A stretch of 64,000 nt of DNA from DAHVFK01 sp035310985 (GTDB lineage: Bacteria; Pseudomonadota; Gammaproteobacteria; Burkholderiales; SG8-39). Every line of letters begins with the position of its first letter. Position 1 is the stretch's first letter. Positions 24,719 to 33,577 of the stretch are shown here, in pieces. A program made the position numbers and the translations under genes. The DNA lies in NCBI GenBank assembly GCA_035310985.1, contig DATGDH010000029.1, positions 1 to 64,000 of the forward strand, written 5' to 3'. The notes below the pieces were generated by a model, which had not been told where the DNA came from, made no database searches, and saw only the letters and a list, made by a program, of their open reading frames with translations.

Positions 24719-26002
24719 TCAGGCCCGGGCGATTTTCTGCGCGCCTCCCATGTACGGGCGCAGCGCCGAGGGGATGCTGACCGAGCCGTCGGCGTTCTGA
24801 TAGTTCTCCAGGATCGCGACCAGTGTGCGCCCGACGGCGAGGCCCGAGCCGTTCAGCGTGTGCGCGAGCTCGGGCTTGCCCTTTTCGTTCCTGAAGCGGG
24901 CCTGCATGCGCCGCGCCTGGAAGGCCTCGAAGTTGGAGCACGACGAGATCTCGCGGTAGGTGTTCTGGCCGGGCAGCCACACCTCGATGTCGTAGGTCTT
25001 GGCGGAGGCGAAGCCCATGTCGCCGGTGCACAGCACCACCGTGCGATACGGGAGCTCCAGCTTCTTCAGGATCGTCTCGGCGTGCGCGGTCAGCTCCTCG
25101 TGCGCGCGGTACGAAGTCTCCGGGCGCACCACCTGGACGAGCTCGACCTTGTCGAATTGGTGCTGGCGGATCATGCCGCGCGTGTCCTTGCCGGAAGCGC
25201 CGGCCTCCGAGCGGAAGCACGGCGAGTGGCACACGAACTTGAGCGGCAAGGCCTCGAGCGGAACGATCTCGTCGCGCACGAAGTTGGTGACCGGATACTC
25301 GGCGGTCGGGATGAGATAGAGGTCGCGGCCCTCGAGCTTGAACAGGTCGTCCTTGAACTTGGCGAGGCTCGAGACGCCATTAGCGCACTCGCCGCTCACC
25401 ATGTAGGGCACGTACACCTCGGTGTAGCCGTGCTCCGCGGTGTGCACGTCGAGCATGAACTGCGCGATCGCCCGATGCAGACGCGCGACGCCCGCCCGCA
25501 TCACGGCGAAGCGCGCGCCGGCGAGCTTGACCGCGGTCTCGAAGTCGAGCATGCCGAGCGCCGCGCCGACGTCGACGTGGTCCTTCACCGGGAAATCGAA
25601 CGCACGGGGCGTGCCCCAGCGACGCTGCTCGACGTTGTCCTCGGCGCTGCCGCCAGACGGCACGCTCTCGTGCGGCAGGTTCGGGATCACCTCGAGAAAT
25701 CGCCTCAACTCGTCCTGCAGCGTGCCTACCTTTTCTTCCATGAGCTTGAGTCGGTCGCCGAAGTCCGCAACTTCCTGCATGATTTCCTTCACCAGCTTTT
25801 CGTCGCCACGCGCCTTCGCCTGCCCGATCTCCTTCGACTTGGCGTTGCGCTGCGACTGCAGGTACTCCATCGACGTCTGTTCGCGTTTTCGCTGTTCCTC
25901 AAGCTCCCTGAACCTAGAAGTATCGAGCTCGAATCCACGCGTTCTCTTAAGGCGGGACGCGACCCCTTCCAGGTCGCTGCGAAGCAATTGAATATCTAGC
26001 AT
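24719..26002 (-). CDS. serS: Serine--tRNA ligase
   Basis: This is a 427-residue class II synthetase. The N-terminal coiled-coil tRNA-binding arm spans about residues 25-105 (REL, EEQRKREQTSME, SQRNAKSKEIG). Class II motifs follow: the HSPCFRSEAGASGKDTRGM stretch (motif 2) and the NGSGLAVGRTLVAILENYQ stretch (motif 3). The frame is open upstream, but MLDIQLLRSD is the conserved start (ATG at 26002). It is followed by its own substrate tRNA-Ser. The order ftsK-lolA-rarA-serS matches E. coli. Confidence 0.97.
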   Translation of the reverse strand: MLDIQLLRSDLEGVASRLKRTRGFELDTSRFRELEEQRKREQTSMEYLQSQRNAKSKEIGQAKARGDEKLVKEIMQEVADFGDRLKLMEEKVGTLQDELRRFLEVIPNLPHESVPSGGSAEDNVEQRRWGTPRAFDFPVKDHVDVGAALGMLDFETAVKLAGARFAVMRAGVARLHRAIAQFMLDVHTAEHGYTEVYVPYMVSGECANGVSSLAKFKDDLFKLEGRDLYLIPTAEYPVTNFVRDEIVPLEALPLKFVCHSPCFRSEAGASGKDTRGMIRQHQFDKVELVQVVRPETSYRAHEELTAHAETILKKLELPYRTVVLCTGDMGFASAKTYDIEVWLPGQNTYREISSCSNFEAFQARRMQARFRNEKGKPELAHTLNGSGLAVGRTLVAILENYQNADGSVSIPSALRPYMGGAQKIARA

Positions 26003-26016
26003 CTGTCTTCCTAAAT

Positions 26017-27300
26017 TCAATCCTTCTTGGCTTTGCGGTCGAGCTCGCGCAGATATTCGAGCTTTTCCTTGATCTTCGCTTCCAGACCACGATCGGTCGG
26101 GCGGTACCATTCGACCTCGGGCATACCCTCGGGAAAGTAGTTCTCGCCCGCCGCGTAGGCGCCCTGCTCGTCGTGCGCGTAGCGGTAGTCCCTGCCGTAG
26201 CCGAGGTCCTTCATCAGCCGGGTCGGTGCGTTGCGGATGTGCAGCGGCACCGGTCGCGTGCCGTCGCGCGTGACGAAATCGCGCGCCGCATTATAGGCGG
26301 CATACGCCGCATTCGACTTCGACGCGCAGGCGAGATAGAGCACCGCCTCGGCGAGCGCGAGCTCGCCCTCGGGCGTGCCGAGGCGCTCGTAGGTCTCGCA
26401 GGCGTCGAGCGCGAGGCGCAGCGCGCGCGGGTCGGCGAGGCCTACATCCTCGGTCGCCATGCGCACGATGCGCCGCCCGAGGTAGAGCGGCTCCGCGCCG
26501 CCGTCCAGCATGCGCACGAGCCAGTACAGTGACGCGTCCGGATCGGAGCCGCGCACCGACTTGTGCAGCGCCGAGATCTGGTCGTAGAACTGCTCGCCGC
26601 CCTTGTCGAAGCGCCGCAGGTTCTTGGCGAGCGTCGACTCGACGAAGGCGCCGTCGATCACGCCCGCCGGGCGTGCGTTCTTCAGGATCTCGACCGCGTT
26701 CAGCAGGCGGCGCGCGTCGCCGTCGGCGAAGCCGATCAGGCGCTCGCGCGCGCCTTCGTCGAGCTCGATTCCCGTGCGCGCGAGCAGCGTCGCCAGGTCC
26801 TCGGGCGAGAGGCTCTCCAGCACGTACACGGTGGCGCGCGAGAGCAGCGCGCTGTTCACCTCGAAGGAAGGGTTCTCGGTCGTGGCGCCGATGAAGGTGA
26901 GCAGGCCGCGCTCGACGTACGGCAGGAAGGCGTCCTGCTGCGCCTTGTTGAAGCGATGCACCTCGTCGACGAACAGGATGGTGCGCCGGCCCGAACGCGC
27001 CAGCACCGCTTCCGCCTGCTGCACGGCCTCGCGAATGTCCTTCACTCCGGAGAACACGGCCGAGAGCGCGATGAACTCGCAGTCGAAGGCGGTCGCCATC
27101 AGGCGCGCGAGCGTCGTCTTGCCCGTTCCGGGCGGCCCCCAGAGAATCATCGAGTGCGGCTTGCCGGATTCGAAGGCGAGCCGCAGCGGCTTGCCCGGGC
27201 CGAGCAGGTGCCGCTGGCCGATCACCTCGTCGATCGACTGCGGGCGCAGCGCCTCGGCGAGCGGTGCCGCGGGCGCGGGGCTGCCGAACAAGTCGCTCAT
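26017..27300 (-). CDS. rarA: Replication-associated recombination protein RarA (MgsA)
   Basis: This is a 427-residue AAA+ ATPase that acts at stalled replication forks. Walker A is ILWGPPGTGKTTLARLMA, Walker B is ILFVDEVHRFNKAQQDAFL, and sensor 1 is TTENPSFEVN. The C-terminal tetramerisation part has SDPDASLYWLVRMLDGG and YLACASKSNAAY. The ATG at 27300 (MSDLFGS) is chosen; further upstream codons belong to lolA in another frame. It lies 10 bases after lolA and 14 bases before serS. Confidence 0.96.
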   Translation of the reverse strand: MSDLFGSPAPAAPLAEALRPQSIDEVIGQRHLLGPGKPLRLAFESGKPHSMILWGPPGTGKTTLARLMATAFDCEFIALSAVFSGVKDIREAVQQAEAVLARSGRRTILFVDEVHRFNKAQQDAFLPYVERGLLTFIGATTENPSFEVNSALLSRATVYVLESLSPEDLATLLARTGIELDEGARERLIGFADGDARRLLNAVEILKNARPAGVIDGAFVESTLAKNLRRFDKGGEQFYDQISALHKSVRGSDPDASLYWLVRMLDGGAEPLYLGRRIVRMATEDVGLADPRALRLALDACETYERLGTPEGELALAEAVLYLACASKSNAAYAAYNAARDFVTRDGTRPVPLHIRNAPTRLMKDLGYGRDYRYAHDEQGAYAAGENYFPEGMPEVEWYRPTDRGLEAKIKEKLEYLRELDRKAKKD

Positions 27301-27310
27301 GGCCCCGTGG

Positions 27311-27937
27311 TTATGGCTCGCCGAGGACGTCGGCGCCCTTGGGCGGAGTGAAGCGGAAGTCGCGCGGATCGATCTTCGGATTGCGAACGAGATCGGAGAA
27401 CCGAAGCACTGTGGTCTGCCCGAAATGGTCGTGCAGTTCCATCGCCTGCACGCCATTTGGCCCCATGCCGAGCAGGATGCGGCTGAAGCCCGCCTCCTGC
27501 TCGCGCGGCTTGGCCTCGAGCCATGCCAGCCCGTCACGCTCGCCCGCCTCGCTCAGGCGGAAGGCCTGCTCGACCTCCTGGCTGCCGGCGAGCAGCGCCG
27601 CGGGGGTCGAGCCGAGCGCGTGGGCCATGCGCCGCACGGTGACCTGGTCGAGGTCCTGGTCGTAGATCCACACCCGCTCGCCGTCGCCGACGATCAGCTG
27701 AGGCATGGGCGAGACGTAGATCCAGCGAAAGCGCCCCGGACGCTGGAAGACGAAGCTGCCCTTCGATTCCTGCACCAGCTTGCGATTCTGGTCATAGACC
27801 TTCTGCACGAAGTTCGCGCTTGCGGCCGGCGTCGAGCGCACGAAGGCGCGGAAGCGCTCGAGTGCGGAGGCGTGCGCCGCCAGCGCCGCCAGGAACAGCG
27901 CGGCGGCGAGCAGCGTCCGACCGGCAAGGCCGCGCAT
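27311..27937 (-). CDS. lolA: Outer-membrane lipoprotein carrier LolA
   Basis: This is a 208-residue periplasmic chaperone that carries lipoproteins from LolCDE to LolB. The signal peptide spans about residues 1-25 (ends AHASA). Conserved LolA features are ANFVQKVYDQNRKLVQESKG, GRFRWIYVSP and the DQDLDQVTVR strand. The length is usual for the family. It sits 4 bases after ftsK. This chaperone would serve BamD, NlpC and the BON lipoprotein found in this window. Confidence 0.94.
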   Translation of the reverse strand: MRGLAGRTLLAAALFLAALAAHASALERFRAFVRSTPAASANFVQKVYDQNRKLVQESKGSFVFQRPGRFRWIYVSPMPQLIVGDGERVWIYDQDLDQVTVRRMAHALGSTPAALLAGSQEVEQAFRLSEAGERDGLAWLEAKPREQEAGFSRILLGMGPNGVQAMELHDHFGQTTVLRFSDLVRNPKIDPRDFRFTPPKGADVLGEP

Positions 27938-27941
27938 CGGC

Positions 27942-30218
27942 CTACTCCGCCTTCGCCGGCACCAGCACCTCGCGATTGCCGTTCGATTGCATCGGCGAGA
28001 CGAGCCCTGCGCGCTCCATGTCCTCGATCAGCCGCGCGGCGCGGTTGTAGCCGATGCGCAGGTGGCGCTGCACGAGCGAGATCGACGGCCGCCGCGTGCG
28101 CAGCACGATCTCCACGGCCTGGTCGTACAGCGGGTCCTTTTCGCCCGAGGGCTCGCCGCCCCCTCCCTCCGACGCGTCCAGCCCCTCGGCCGGTTCGAGC
28201 ACGCCTGTCAGGTATTCGGGCGTGGCGAGACTCTTCAGATGGTCGACCACCTTGTGCACCTCGTGGTCCGCGACGAAGGCGCCGTGCACGCGCTGCGGCA
28301 GGCCGGTGCCGGAGGGCTGGTAGAGCATGTCTCCCGCGCCGAGCAGCGCCTCCGCGCCGGACTGGTCGAGGATGGTGCGCGAATCGACCCGGCTCGCAAC
28401 CTGGAACGCGATTCGGGTCGGGATGTTGGCCTTGATCAGGCCCGTGATCACGTCGACCGAAGGCCGCTGGGTGGCGAGGATCAGGTGAATTCCCGCGGCA
28501 CGCGCCTTTTGCGCCAGGCGCGCGATCAGCTCCTCGACTTTCTTGCCGACCACCATCATGAGATCGGCGAGCTCGTCGATCACGACGACGATGTGCGGCA
28601 GCGTCGTGAGCGACTGAGGGCTTCCCGATTCGATCGTCGCCGGATCCTCGAGCGGCTTGCCCGTCTTCTCCGCGTCGGCGATCTTGTGGTTGTAGCCCGA
28701 TAGATTGCGCACCCCGACCCAGGACATCAGCTTGTAGCGCCGCTCCATCTCGGCCACGCACCAGTGCAGCGCGTTGGCCGCCTGCTTCATGTCGGTGACC
28801 ACCGGGGCGAGCAGGTGCGGGATGTCCTGGTAAACCGACAGCTCCAGCATCTTGGGATCGACGAGGATCAAACGCACGGCGCGCGGCTCGGACTTGTACA
28901 GCAGCGACAGGATCATGGCGTTGATCGCGACCGACTTGCCCGAGCCGGTGGTGCCCGCGACCAGGAGGTGGGGCATCTTGCCGAGGTCGGCGACCACGGG
29001 ATTGCCCGCGATGTCCTTGCCGAGCGCGAGCGCGAGCGGCGAATGCGCGTCGTGGTAGACCTCCGAGCCGAGAATCTCCGACAGGCGCACCGTCTGGCGG
29101 TGCGGATTGGGAATCTCCAGGCCCATGCACGATTTGCCGGGGATCGTTTCGACCACGCGGATGGAGACCACGGACAGGGCGCGCGCCAGGTCTTTCACCA
29201 GGTTGACGATCTGGCTGCCCTTCACACCCACGGCCGGCTCGACCTCGTAGCGCGTGATCACCGGGCCGGGATAGGCGGCCAGCACCTTGACCGAAACGCC
29301 GAAATCCGAAAGCTTCTTCTCGATCAGCCGGGAGGTGAACTCGAGCGTCTCGGGCGTGACCTGCTCGCCTTCGTGGCTCGCTTCGTCCAGCAGCTTGAGG
29401 GGCGGCAGCGGAGTATCCGGAAGGTTCTCGAACAGCGGCGCCTGCTTCTCCTTCTGCACGCGCTCGGATTTCTTGATCTCCACGATCGCCGGCTCGATGC
29501 GCAGCGGCGGGTGTTCCTCCTCGCGCTTGCGCTCGGTCTCGACGACGAACTCGCGCTCTTCACGCGCGATCTCGCCCAGCTTGCGGTCCTTGCGCCGGTC
29601 CCAGGCCCCGACGGCGAGCGAGTAGAGCCCCTCGAGCAGGAAGCCGAGCATTTCCGAGACGGCGAGCCAGGAGATGCCCGTGAACAGGCTGAGGCCCACT
29701 GCGACCAGCGTGACGAGCGCAAGCGTCGCACCAGTGAATCCGAGCGCTCCGGAAACCAGCCGGGCCGAGGCCGCGCCGATCAATCCACCGGGTGTCAGGG
29801 GCAACTCGGCGGCCAGGGAGTGTAGGCGCAGGGCCTCGAGCGACGCGCTGGCGCCGAGCAGCAGGGCAAACCCCGCCAGCGCGACCGCCAGCGGGCGGTG
29901 GTCGATGAGCGACGTACCATCCAGACGGCGGTATCCCCACACTACGACGTAGATGCAGAGCGCCGCCCACCAATAGGCGGAAAGGCCGAACAGATACAGC
30001 AGCACGTCTGCGAGCCAGGCGCCGAAACGCCCACCCGCGTTCTGCGTGAGCGCGTGCGTGACGCTGTGCGACCAACCCGGATCGGTCCGGTGGTAGGTGG
30101 CCAGGATCAGCAACAGGTAGGCCGCGAGCGCGACCAGCAGCAGCCATTTCGCCTCGCGCAGCAGGTTCGCCAGCTTCGCCGGGAGGGGAGCGACCGTAGA
30201 TTTCTGTGCTGCTGCCAT
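27942..30218 (-). CDS. ftsK: DNA translocase FtsK
   Basis: This is a 758-residue FtsK/SpoIIIE translocase that pumps chromosomal DNA at the division septum. About four N-terminal membrane helices (residues 25-185) are followed by a short charged linker (KREEEHPP, RVQKEKQAP), an alpha/beta motor domain with Walker A GTTGSGKSVAINAM and Walker B IVVVIDELADLMM, and the C-terminal winged-helix gamma domain (SLVQRHLRIGYNRAARLIEDM) that reads KOPS sites. The linker is short for FtsK, as in SpoIIIE-like or minimal forms. It is first in the lolA-rarA-serS run. Confidence 0.96.
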   Translation of the reverse strand: MAAAQKSTVAPLPAKLANLLREAKWLLLVALAAYLLLILATYHRTDPGWSHSVTHALTQNAGGRFGAWLADVLLYLFGLSAYWWAALCIYVVVWGYRRLDGTSLIDHRPLAVALAGFALLLGASASLEALRLHSLAAELPLTPGGLIGAASARLVSGALGFTGATLALVTLVAVGLSLFTGISWLAVSEMLGFLLEGLYSLAVGAWDRRKDRKLGEIAREEREFVVETERKREEEHPPLRIEPAIVEIKKSERVQKEKQAPLFENLPDTPLPPLKLLDEASHEGEQVTPETLEFTSRLIEKKLSDFGVSVKVLAAYPGPVITRYEVEPAVGVKGSQIVNLVKDLARALSVVSIRVVETIPGKSCMGLEIPNPHRQTVRLSEILGSEVYHDAHSPLALALGKDIAGNPVVADLGKMPHLLVAGTTGSGKSVAINAMILSLLYKSEPRAVRLILVDPKMLELSVYQDIPHLLAPVVTDMKQAANALHWCVAEMERRYKLMSWVGVRNLSGYNHKIADAEKTGKPLEDPATIESGSPQSLTTLPHIVVVIDELADLMMVVGKKVEELIARLAQKARAAGIHLILATQRPSVDVITGLIKANIPTRIAFQVASRVDSRTILDQSGAEALLGAGDMLYQPSGTGLPQRVHGAFVADHEVHKVVDHLKSLATPEYLTGVLEPAEGLDASEGGGGEPSGEKDPLYDQAVEIVLRTRRPSISLVQRHLRIGYNRAARLIEDMERAGLVSPMQSNGNREVLVPAKAE

Positions 30219-30297
30219 TGCGGCCCGCGGGGAGTGCGCAATTGTACCCCACGGGTGCAGCGCGCCCGGCCGGAAAGGAAGTTCGGCCGACGCTGCG

Positions 30298-30975
30298 TCA
30301 GTCCGGCAGCATGATCGAATCGTGCAGGACGATGTTCGAGCCGCGCATCTCGATGTAGCCGCCCATCTGCAGGTCCTTCATCACGCGGCTCACCATCTCG
30401 CGCGATGCGCCGATCATCTTGGCGATGTCCTGCTTCGGCAGGCGCTTGGTGACGATCTTCTGTCCGTCGACGGTGTCGGCCATGTCGAGCAGCAGCCTGG
30501 CCACCCTGCCGTACACGTCGAGCAGCGCCAGGCTGCCGATCTTGCGATCGGCCTCGCGCAGGCGGTGCACCAGCCCGCGCATGACCGCCATCGCCATGTC
30601 GAAACTGTCGGACAGGCACTTGTTGAAGTCGCGCTTGGCGATCGACAGCAGCTCGCATGGCTCGATGCAGACGACGCTGGCTGACCGTGGGGCGTCGTCG
30701 ATCAGGCCCATCTCGCCGAAGAACTCGCCCGGCCCGAGGATGCTGAGAATGACTTCCTTCCCGTCCGCATCGCTCATCATTACCTTGAGCCGGCCCGAGA
30801 TCACGATGTATAGCGAGTCGGTCGGATCGCCCGCCGCCATCACCATGGCGCCGCGCGGCAAGCTCTTGCGACTGACCATCGTCGCGAGCGTGCGCAGCTG
30901 CTCCTCCGGAAAGCCGGAGAACAGCGGCACCGACCTCAGCACCGCGGTCGAGACGATTGCAGATGTGCCCGACAT
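30298..30975 (-). CDS. Crp/Fnr-family transcriptional regulator
   Basis: This is a 225-residue regulator. The N-terminal cyclic-nucleotide-binding fold (about residues 18-135) includes GEFFGEMGLIDDAPRSASVV; the Glu, Arg and Ser match positions that contact the phosphate in CRP, so nucleotide binding is plausible. The C-terminal HTH carries LPKQDIAKMIGASREMVSRV. The N-terminal cysteine set of FNR is absent. It lies between ftsK and the trxB region, where E. coli has lrp. Its ligand and targets are unknown. Confidence 0.9.
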   Translation of the reverse strand: MSGTSAIVSTAVLRSVPLFSGFPEEQLRTLATMVSRKSLPRGAMVMAAGDPTDSLYIVISGRLKVMMSDADGKEVILSILGPGEFFGEMGLIDDAPRSASVVCIEPCELLSIAKRDFNKCLSDSFDMAMAVMRGLVHRLREADRKIGSLALLDVYGRVARLLLDMADTVDGQKIVTKRLPKQDIAKMIGASREMVSRVMKDLQMGGYIEMRGSNIVLHDSIMLPD

Positions 30976-31034
30976 AGATTCTCCCCGCCTATGTACTTTT
31001 GGTTCCCTTAGAACATGTTAGCAGAATCCCGCGC

Positions 31035-31560
31035 TCAGAAGACGTAGGCGATGCTGAAGTGGCCGCGCGCGTCCCAGGAGCGCTGCAGGCCGCCGTCGTT
31101 CAGCACGACGGCGTAATCGAGCCGGAACGAGGTGCTGTGGCCGCGGCCATAGCGCAGTCCCAGGCCGGCGCTGCTGATGTACTCGCCGCCCCGCTCCCCC
31201 AGGCCGGGAGTGATGCGGCGCACAGCGCCCCAGTCTTCGAACACCATGCCGCCCAGGCGCCCCCCGGAAACGCCGGTCTGGGCGCCGATGTCTGGCGTGT
31301 ACGGCTCGACGGTGCCCCGGTAGCCTTTGTCGTCGATGATCTCGCGCTCGGTGAAACCGCGCACCGAGTCCGCGCCGCCGATCCCGAACTGCTCACCTGT
31401 CACGAGCGTGGCGCCGTCGAAAATGAAGCGCCTGATCTCGAACCTGGGAGATTCACCGGCGGCGGGGCGGGACGGCGCCGGAGCGAACGCCGCGCCACCC
31501 GCCCAGAGCAATGCCAGCGCCAGGGGCAGGAACGAAGTCCCTTTCAGAGGCCACCCCCCT
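31035..31560 (-). pseudogene. Two-partner-secretion transporter (ShlB/FhaC type), internally deleted remnant
   Basis: The frame encodes a signal-peptide-like stretch (LPLALALLWAGGAAFA), then the first strand of a POTRA domain (RFEIRRFIFDGATL). It passes directly into the last beta-barrel part, FGIGGADSVRGFTERE, with a C-terminal barrel ending HFSIAYVF. A complete TpsB protein has about 400 more residues between these parts, so a large in-frame deletion removed the POTRA domains and most of the barrel. The junction is near 31390-31400. No ATG or GTG precedes the signal region; the first usable start is a TTG at 31511 that would cut it. No TpsA partner is seen. Confidence 0.8.
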
Positions 31561-31590
31561 TACAGGCGCGGTCAGCGAGGACCGGTCATT

Positions 31591-31596
31591 TATAAT
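31591..31596 (+). promoter_or_regulatory. -10 element for trxB
   Basis: A perfect TATAAT lies 42 bases before the trxB ATG, in the gap after the decayed transporter. No convincing -35 is seen at the standard distance. Confidence 0.45.
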
Positions 31597-31638
31597 CCGA
31601 CGCGCTACGCAGTATAGCCAGTGACCACCCCAAGACCC

Positions 31639-32598
31639 ATGACTTCCCGTCACGCGCGCCTGCTCATCCTCGGCTCCGGACCCGCCGGCTACACGGCGGC
31701 GGTGTACGCGGCGCGCGCGAACCTGCGCCCCTTGCTCATCACCGGCCTGGCGCAGGGCGGCCAGCTGATGACCACCACGGACGTCGACAACTGGCCCGCC
31801 GACGCCGAAGGGGTCCAGGGGCCGGACTTGATGGAGCGCTTCAAGAAGCACGCCGAGCGCTTCGAAACCGAGCTCGTCTTCGATCAGATCCACAGCGCCC
31901 GGCTCGGCGAGCGCCCGTTCGTGCTGGAAGGCGATTCCGGCCGCTACACCTGCGACGCCTTGATCATCGCGACGGGCGCGTCGGCCAAATACCTGGGCAT
32001 CGAGTCGGAGCAGAAATTCATGGGGCGCGGCGTCTCGGCGTGCGCGACCTGCGACGGCTTCTTCTTCAAGGGGCAGGACGTCGCCGTGATCGGCGGAGGA
32101 AACACCGCGGTCGAGGAAGCCCTCTACCTCTCGAACATCGCGCGGCGCGTCGTGCTCGTGCACCGGCGCGACAAGCTGCGCGCAGAGAAGATCATGATCG
32201 ACAAGCTGCAGAAGAAAGCCGCGGAGGGCAACGTCGCCATCGAGTGGAACCACGTCCTCGACGAGGTACTGGGCGACTCGCGCGGCGTGACCGGGATTCG
32301 CATCCGCGACGTCTCGGGCAAGGCGACGAAGGAACTCAAGGTAAGCGGCCTGTTCGTCGCCATCGGGCACTCGCCGAACACGGGCATCTTCGCGGGCCAG
32401 CTCGAGATGGAGAACGGCTACATCGTCACGCGTGGCGGTCGCGACGGAAACGCCACCGCGACGAGCGTGCCCGGCGTGTTCGCCGCCGGAGACGTGCAGG
32501 ACCGCGTCTACCGGCAGGCAGTCACCAGCGCGGGCAGCGGATGCATGGCGGCGCTGGACGCCGAAAAATACCTCGACGACCTGGCCGCGCACGGGTGA
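31639..32598 (+). CDS. trxB: Thioredoxin reductase
   Basis: This is a 319-residue FAD enzyme that reduces thioredoxin with NADPH. The FAD motif is LILGSGPAGYTAAVYAARA, the redox pair is ACATCDGFF (Cys-Ala-Thr-Cys), the NADPH motif is VIGGGNTAVEEALYL, and the last FAD motif is GVFAAGDVQD. The ATG at 31639 (MTSRHARLLILG) gives the usual short N terminus. A GTG at 31621 would add six residues. The Smr-domain gene follows after 7 bases. The neighbourhood with ftsK-lolA-rarA-serS resembles E. coli. Confidence 0.97.
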   Translation: MTSRHARLLILGSGPAGYTAAVYAARANLRPLLITGLAQGGQLMTTTDVDNWPADAEGVQGPDLMERFKKHAERFETELVFDQIHSARLGERPFVLEGDSGRYTCDALIIATGASAKYLGIESEQKFMGRGVSACATCDGFFFKGQDVAVIGGGNTAVEEALYLSNIARRVVLVHRRDKLRAEKIMIDKLQKKAAEGNVAIEWNHVLDEVLGDSRGVTGIRIRDVSGKATKELKVSGLFVAIGHSPNTGIFAGQLEMENGYIVTRGGRDGNATATSVPGVFAAGDVQDRVYRQAVTSAGSGCMAALDAEKYLDDLAAHG

Positions 32599-32605
32599 GG
32601 CAACC

Positions 32606-33154
32606 GTGCCGGGAGACAAGCCGACTGGGGACGACGACGTCGACTTCCGTCGCGCGGTGGCCGACGTCAAGCCGCTCGCACCTTCGCGGCGCGTGACCCT
32701 GCGCCCGCCCGCGCCCGATCCGATCCCGCACCAGACTCGCAGGGACGAGCGGGCGGCACTGGCCGAGACGCTTAGCGGCCCGGTCTCGCTGGACGACGCG
32801 CTCGAGGGAGGCGAAGAGCTAAGCTTTCTGCGTGAAGGCTTGTCGCGCCAGGTGCTGCGCCGGCTGCGGCGCGGGCACTGGGTGGTGCAGAACGAGCTCG
32901 ATCTTCACGGCCTGAACCAGGCGCAGGCGGCGCTAAGCGTGGCCCAGTTCCTGCGACATTGCAGCGTGCACGGACTGCGCTGCGTGCGCATCGTGCACGG
33001 CAAAGGCCTCGGCTCGCCGCGGCGCGAGCCTGTGCTGAAGGTCAAGCTGAGGAAGTGGCTGATGCCGCGCGACGAGGTGCTCGCCTTCTGCCAGGCGCCC
33101 CCGGCGCACGGCGGAAGCGGCGCCGTGCTCGTGTTGCTCAAGGCGCGGCGCTAG
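32606..33154 (+). CDS. Smr/MutS2-C domain protein
   Basis: This is a 182-residue protein with a disordered acidic start and a C-terminal Smr domain (about residues 95-180). The domain motifs are NELDLHGLNQAQA and RIVHGKGLGS, which are found in small endonuclease-like proteins. A GTG at 32606 (VPGDKPTGDDD) is the sensible start because the frame upstream lies inside trxB. It is 7 bases from trxB and probably co-transcribed. Stand-alone Smr proteins are linked to DNA or RNA nicking; the cellular target here is unknown. Confidence 0.9.
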   Translation: MPGDKPTGDDDVDFRRAVADVKPLAPSRRVTLRPPAPDPIPHQTRRDERAALAETLSGPVSLDDALEGGEELSFLREGLSRQVLRRLRRGHWVVQNELDLHGLNQAQAALSVAQFLRHCSVHGLRCVRIVHGKGLGSPRREPVLKVKLRKWLMPRDEVLAFCQAPPAHGGSGAVLVLLKARR

Positions 33155-33165
33155 GCCGCACGCCC

Positions 33166-33504
33166 CTATACCGCGGCCTCGTTCGTTTCGCCCGTGCGGA
33201 TGCGTACGACGTGCTCGACGCCGGTCACGAAGATCTTCCCGTCGCCGATCTTGCCCGTGCGCGCGGCGCGCACAATGGCGTCGATCGCGCTGTCTACGCG
33301 ATCGTCGGCGACGACGACCTCGATCTTGACCTTGGGCAGGAAGTCGACCACGTATTCGGCACCGCGGTATAGCTCGGTATGGCCCTTCTGCCTCCCGAAA
33401 CCCTTCACCTCGGTGACGGTCAAACCGGTGACCCCGACTTCCGAGAGCGCCTCGCGCACTTCGTCGAGCTTGAACGGTTTGACGATGGCTTCGATCTTCT
33501 TCAT
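33166..33504 (-). CDS. glnB: Nitrogen regulatory protein PII (GlnB)
   Basis: This is a 112-residue PII signal protein that senses 2-oxoglutarate and ATP/ADP. Its sequence is almost the textbook GlnB pattern: MKKIEAIVKPFKLDEVREAL, the T-loop GHTELYRGAEYVVDFLPK with the uridylylated Tyr 51, and TGKIGDGKIFV. No amtB is adjacent, which supports GlnB and not GlnK. It is transcribed leftward from a region shared with a divergent acetyltransferase gene. The GlnB/NtrC system is relevant to the sigma-54-type promoter at 45.8 kb. Confidence 0.97.
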   Translation of the reverse strand: MKKIEAIVKPFKLDEVREALSEVGVTGLTVTEVKGFGRQKGHTELYRGAEYVVDFLPKVKIEVVVADDRVDSAIDAIVRAARTGKIGDGKIFVTGVEHVVRIRTGETNEAAV

Positions 33505-33540
33505 TTGCTTCTCCCCGCGGCCTGTCTGCCGACCGTGCCG

Positions 33541-33548
33541 ATTATAAT
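33541..33548. promoter_or_regulatory. Palindromic double -10 between glnB and the acetyltransferase gene
   Basis: The 12-base perfect palindrome CGATTATAATCG (33539-33550) gives TATAAT on both strands (33543-33548 on the plus strand, 33541-33546 on the minus strand). Leftward transcription would start about 30 bases before the glnB ATG. Rightward transcription would start near the short leader frame at 33555. No clear -35 is seen on either side. Confidence 0.5.
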
Positions 33549-33577
33549 CGAGCCATGGCCGTCAGGGCGGCGCGGCA

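Noticed and set aside
33150..33180. Inverted repeat AGGCCGC...GCGGCCT between the Smr gene and glnB as a terminator
   Set aside because: It overlaps the glnB coding end, the loop is long and there is no T-run on either strand.
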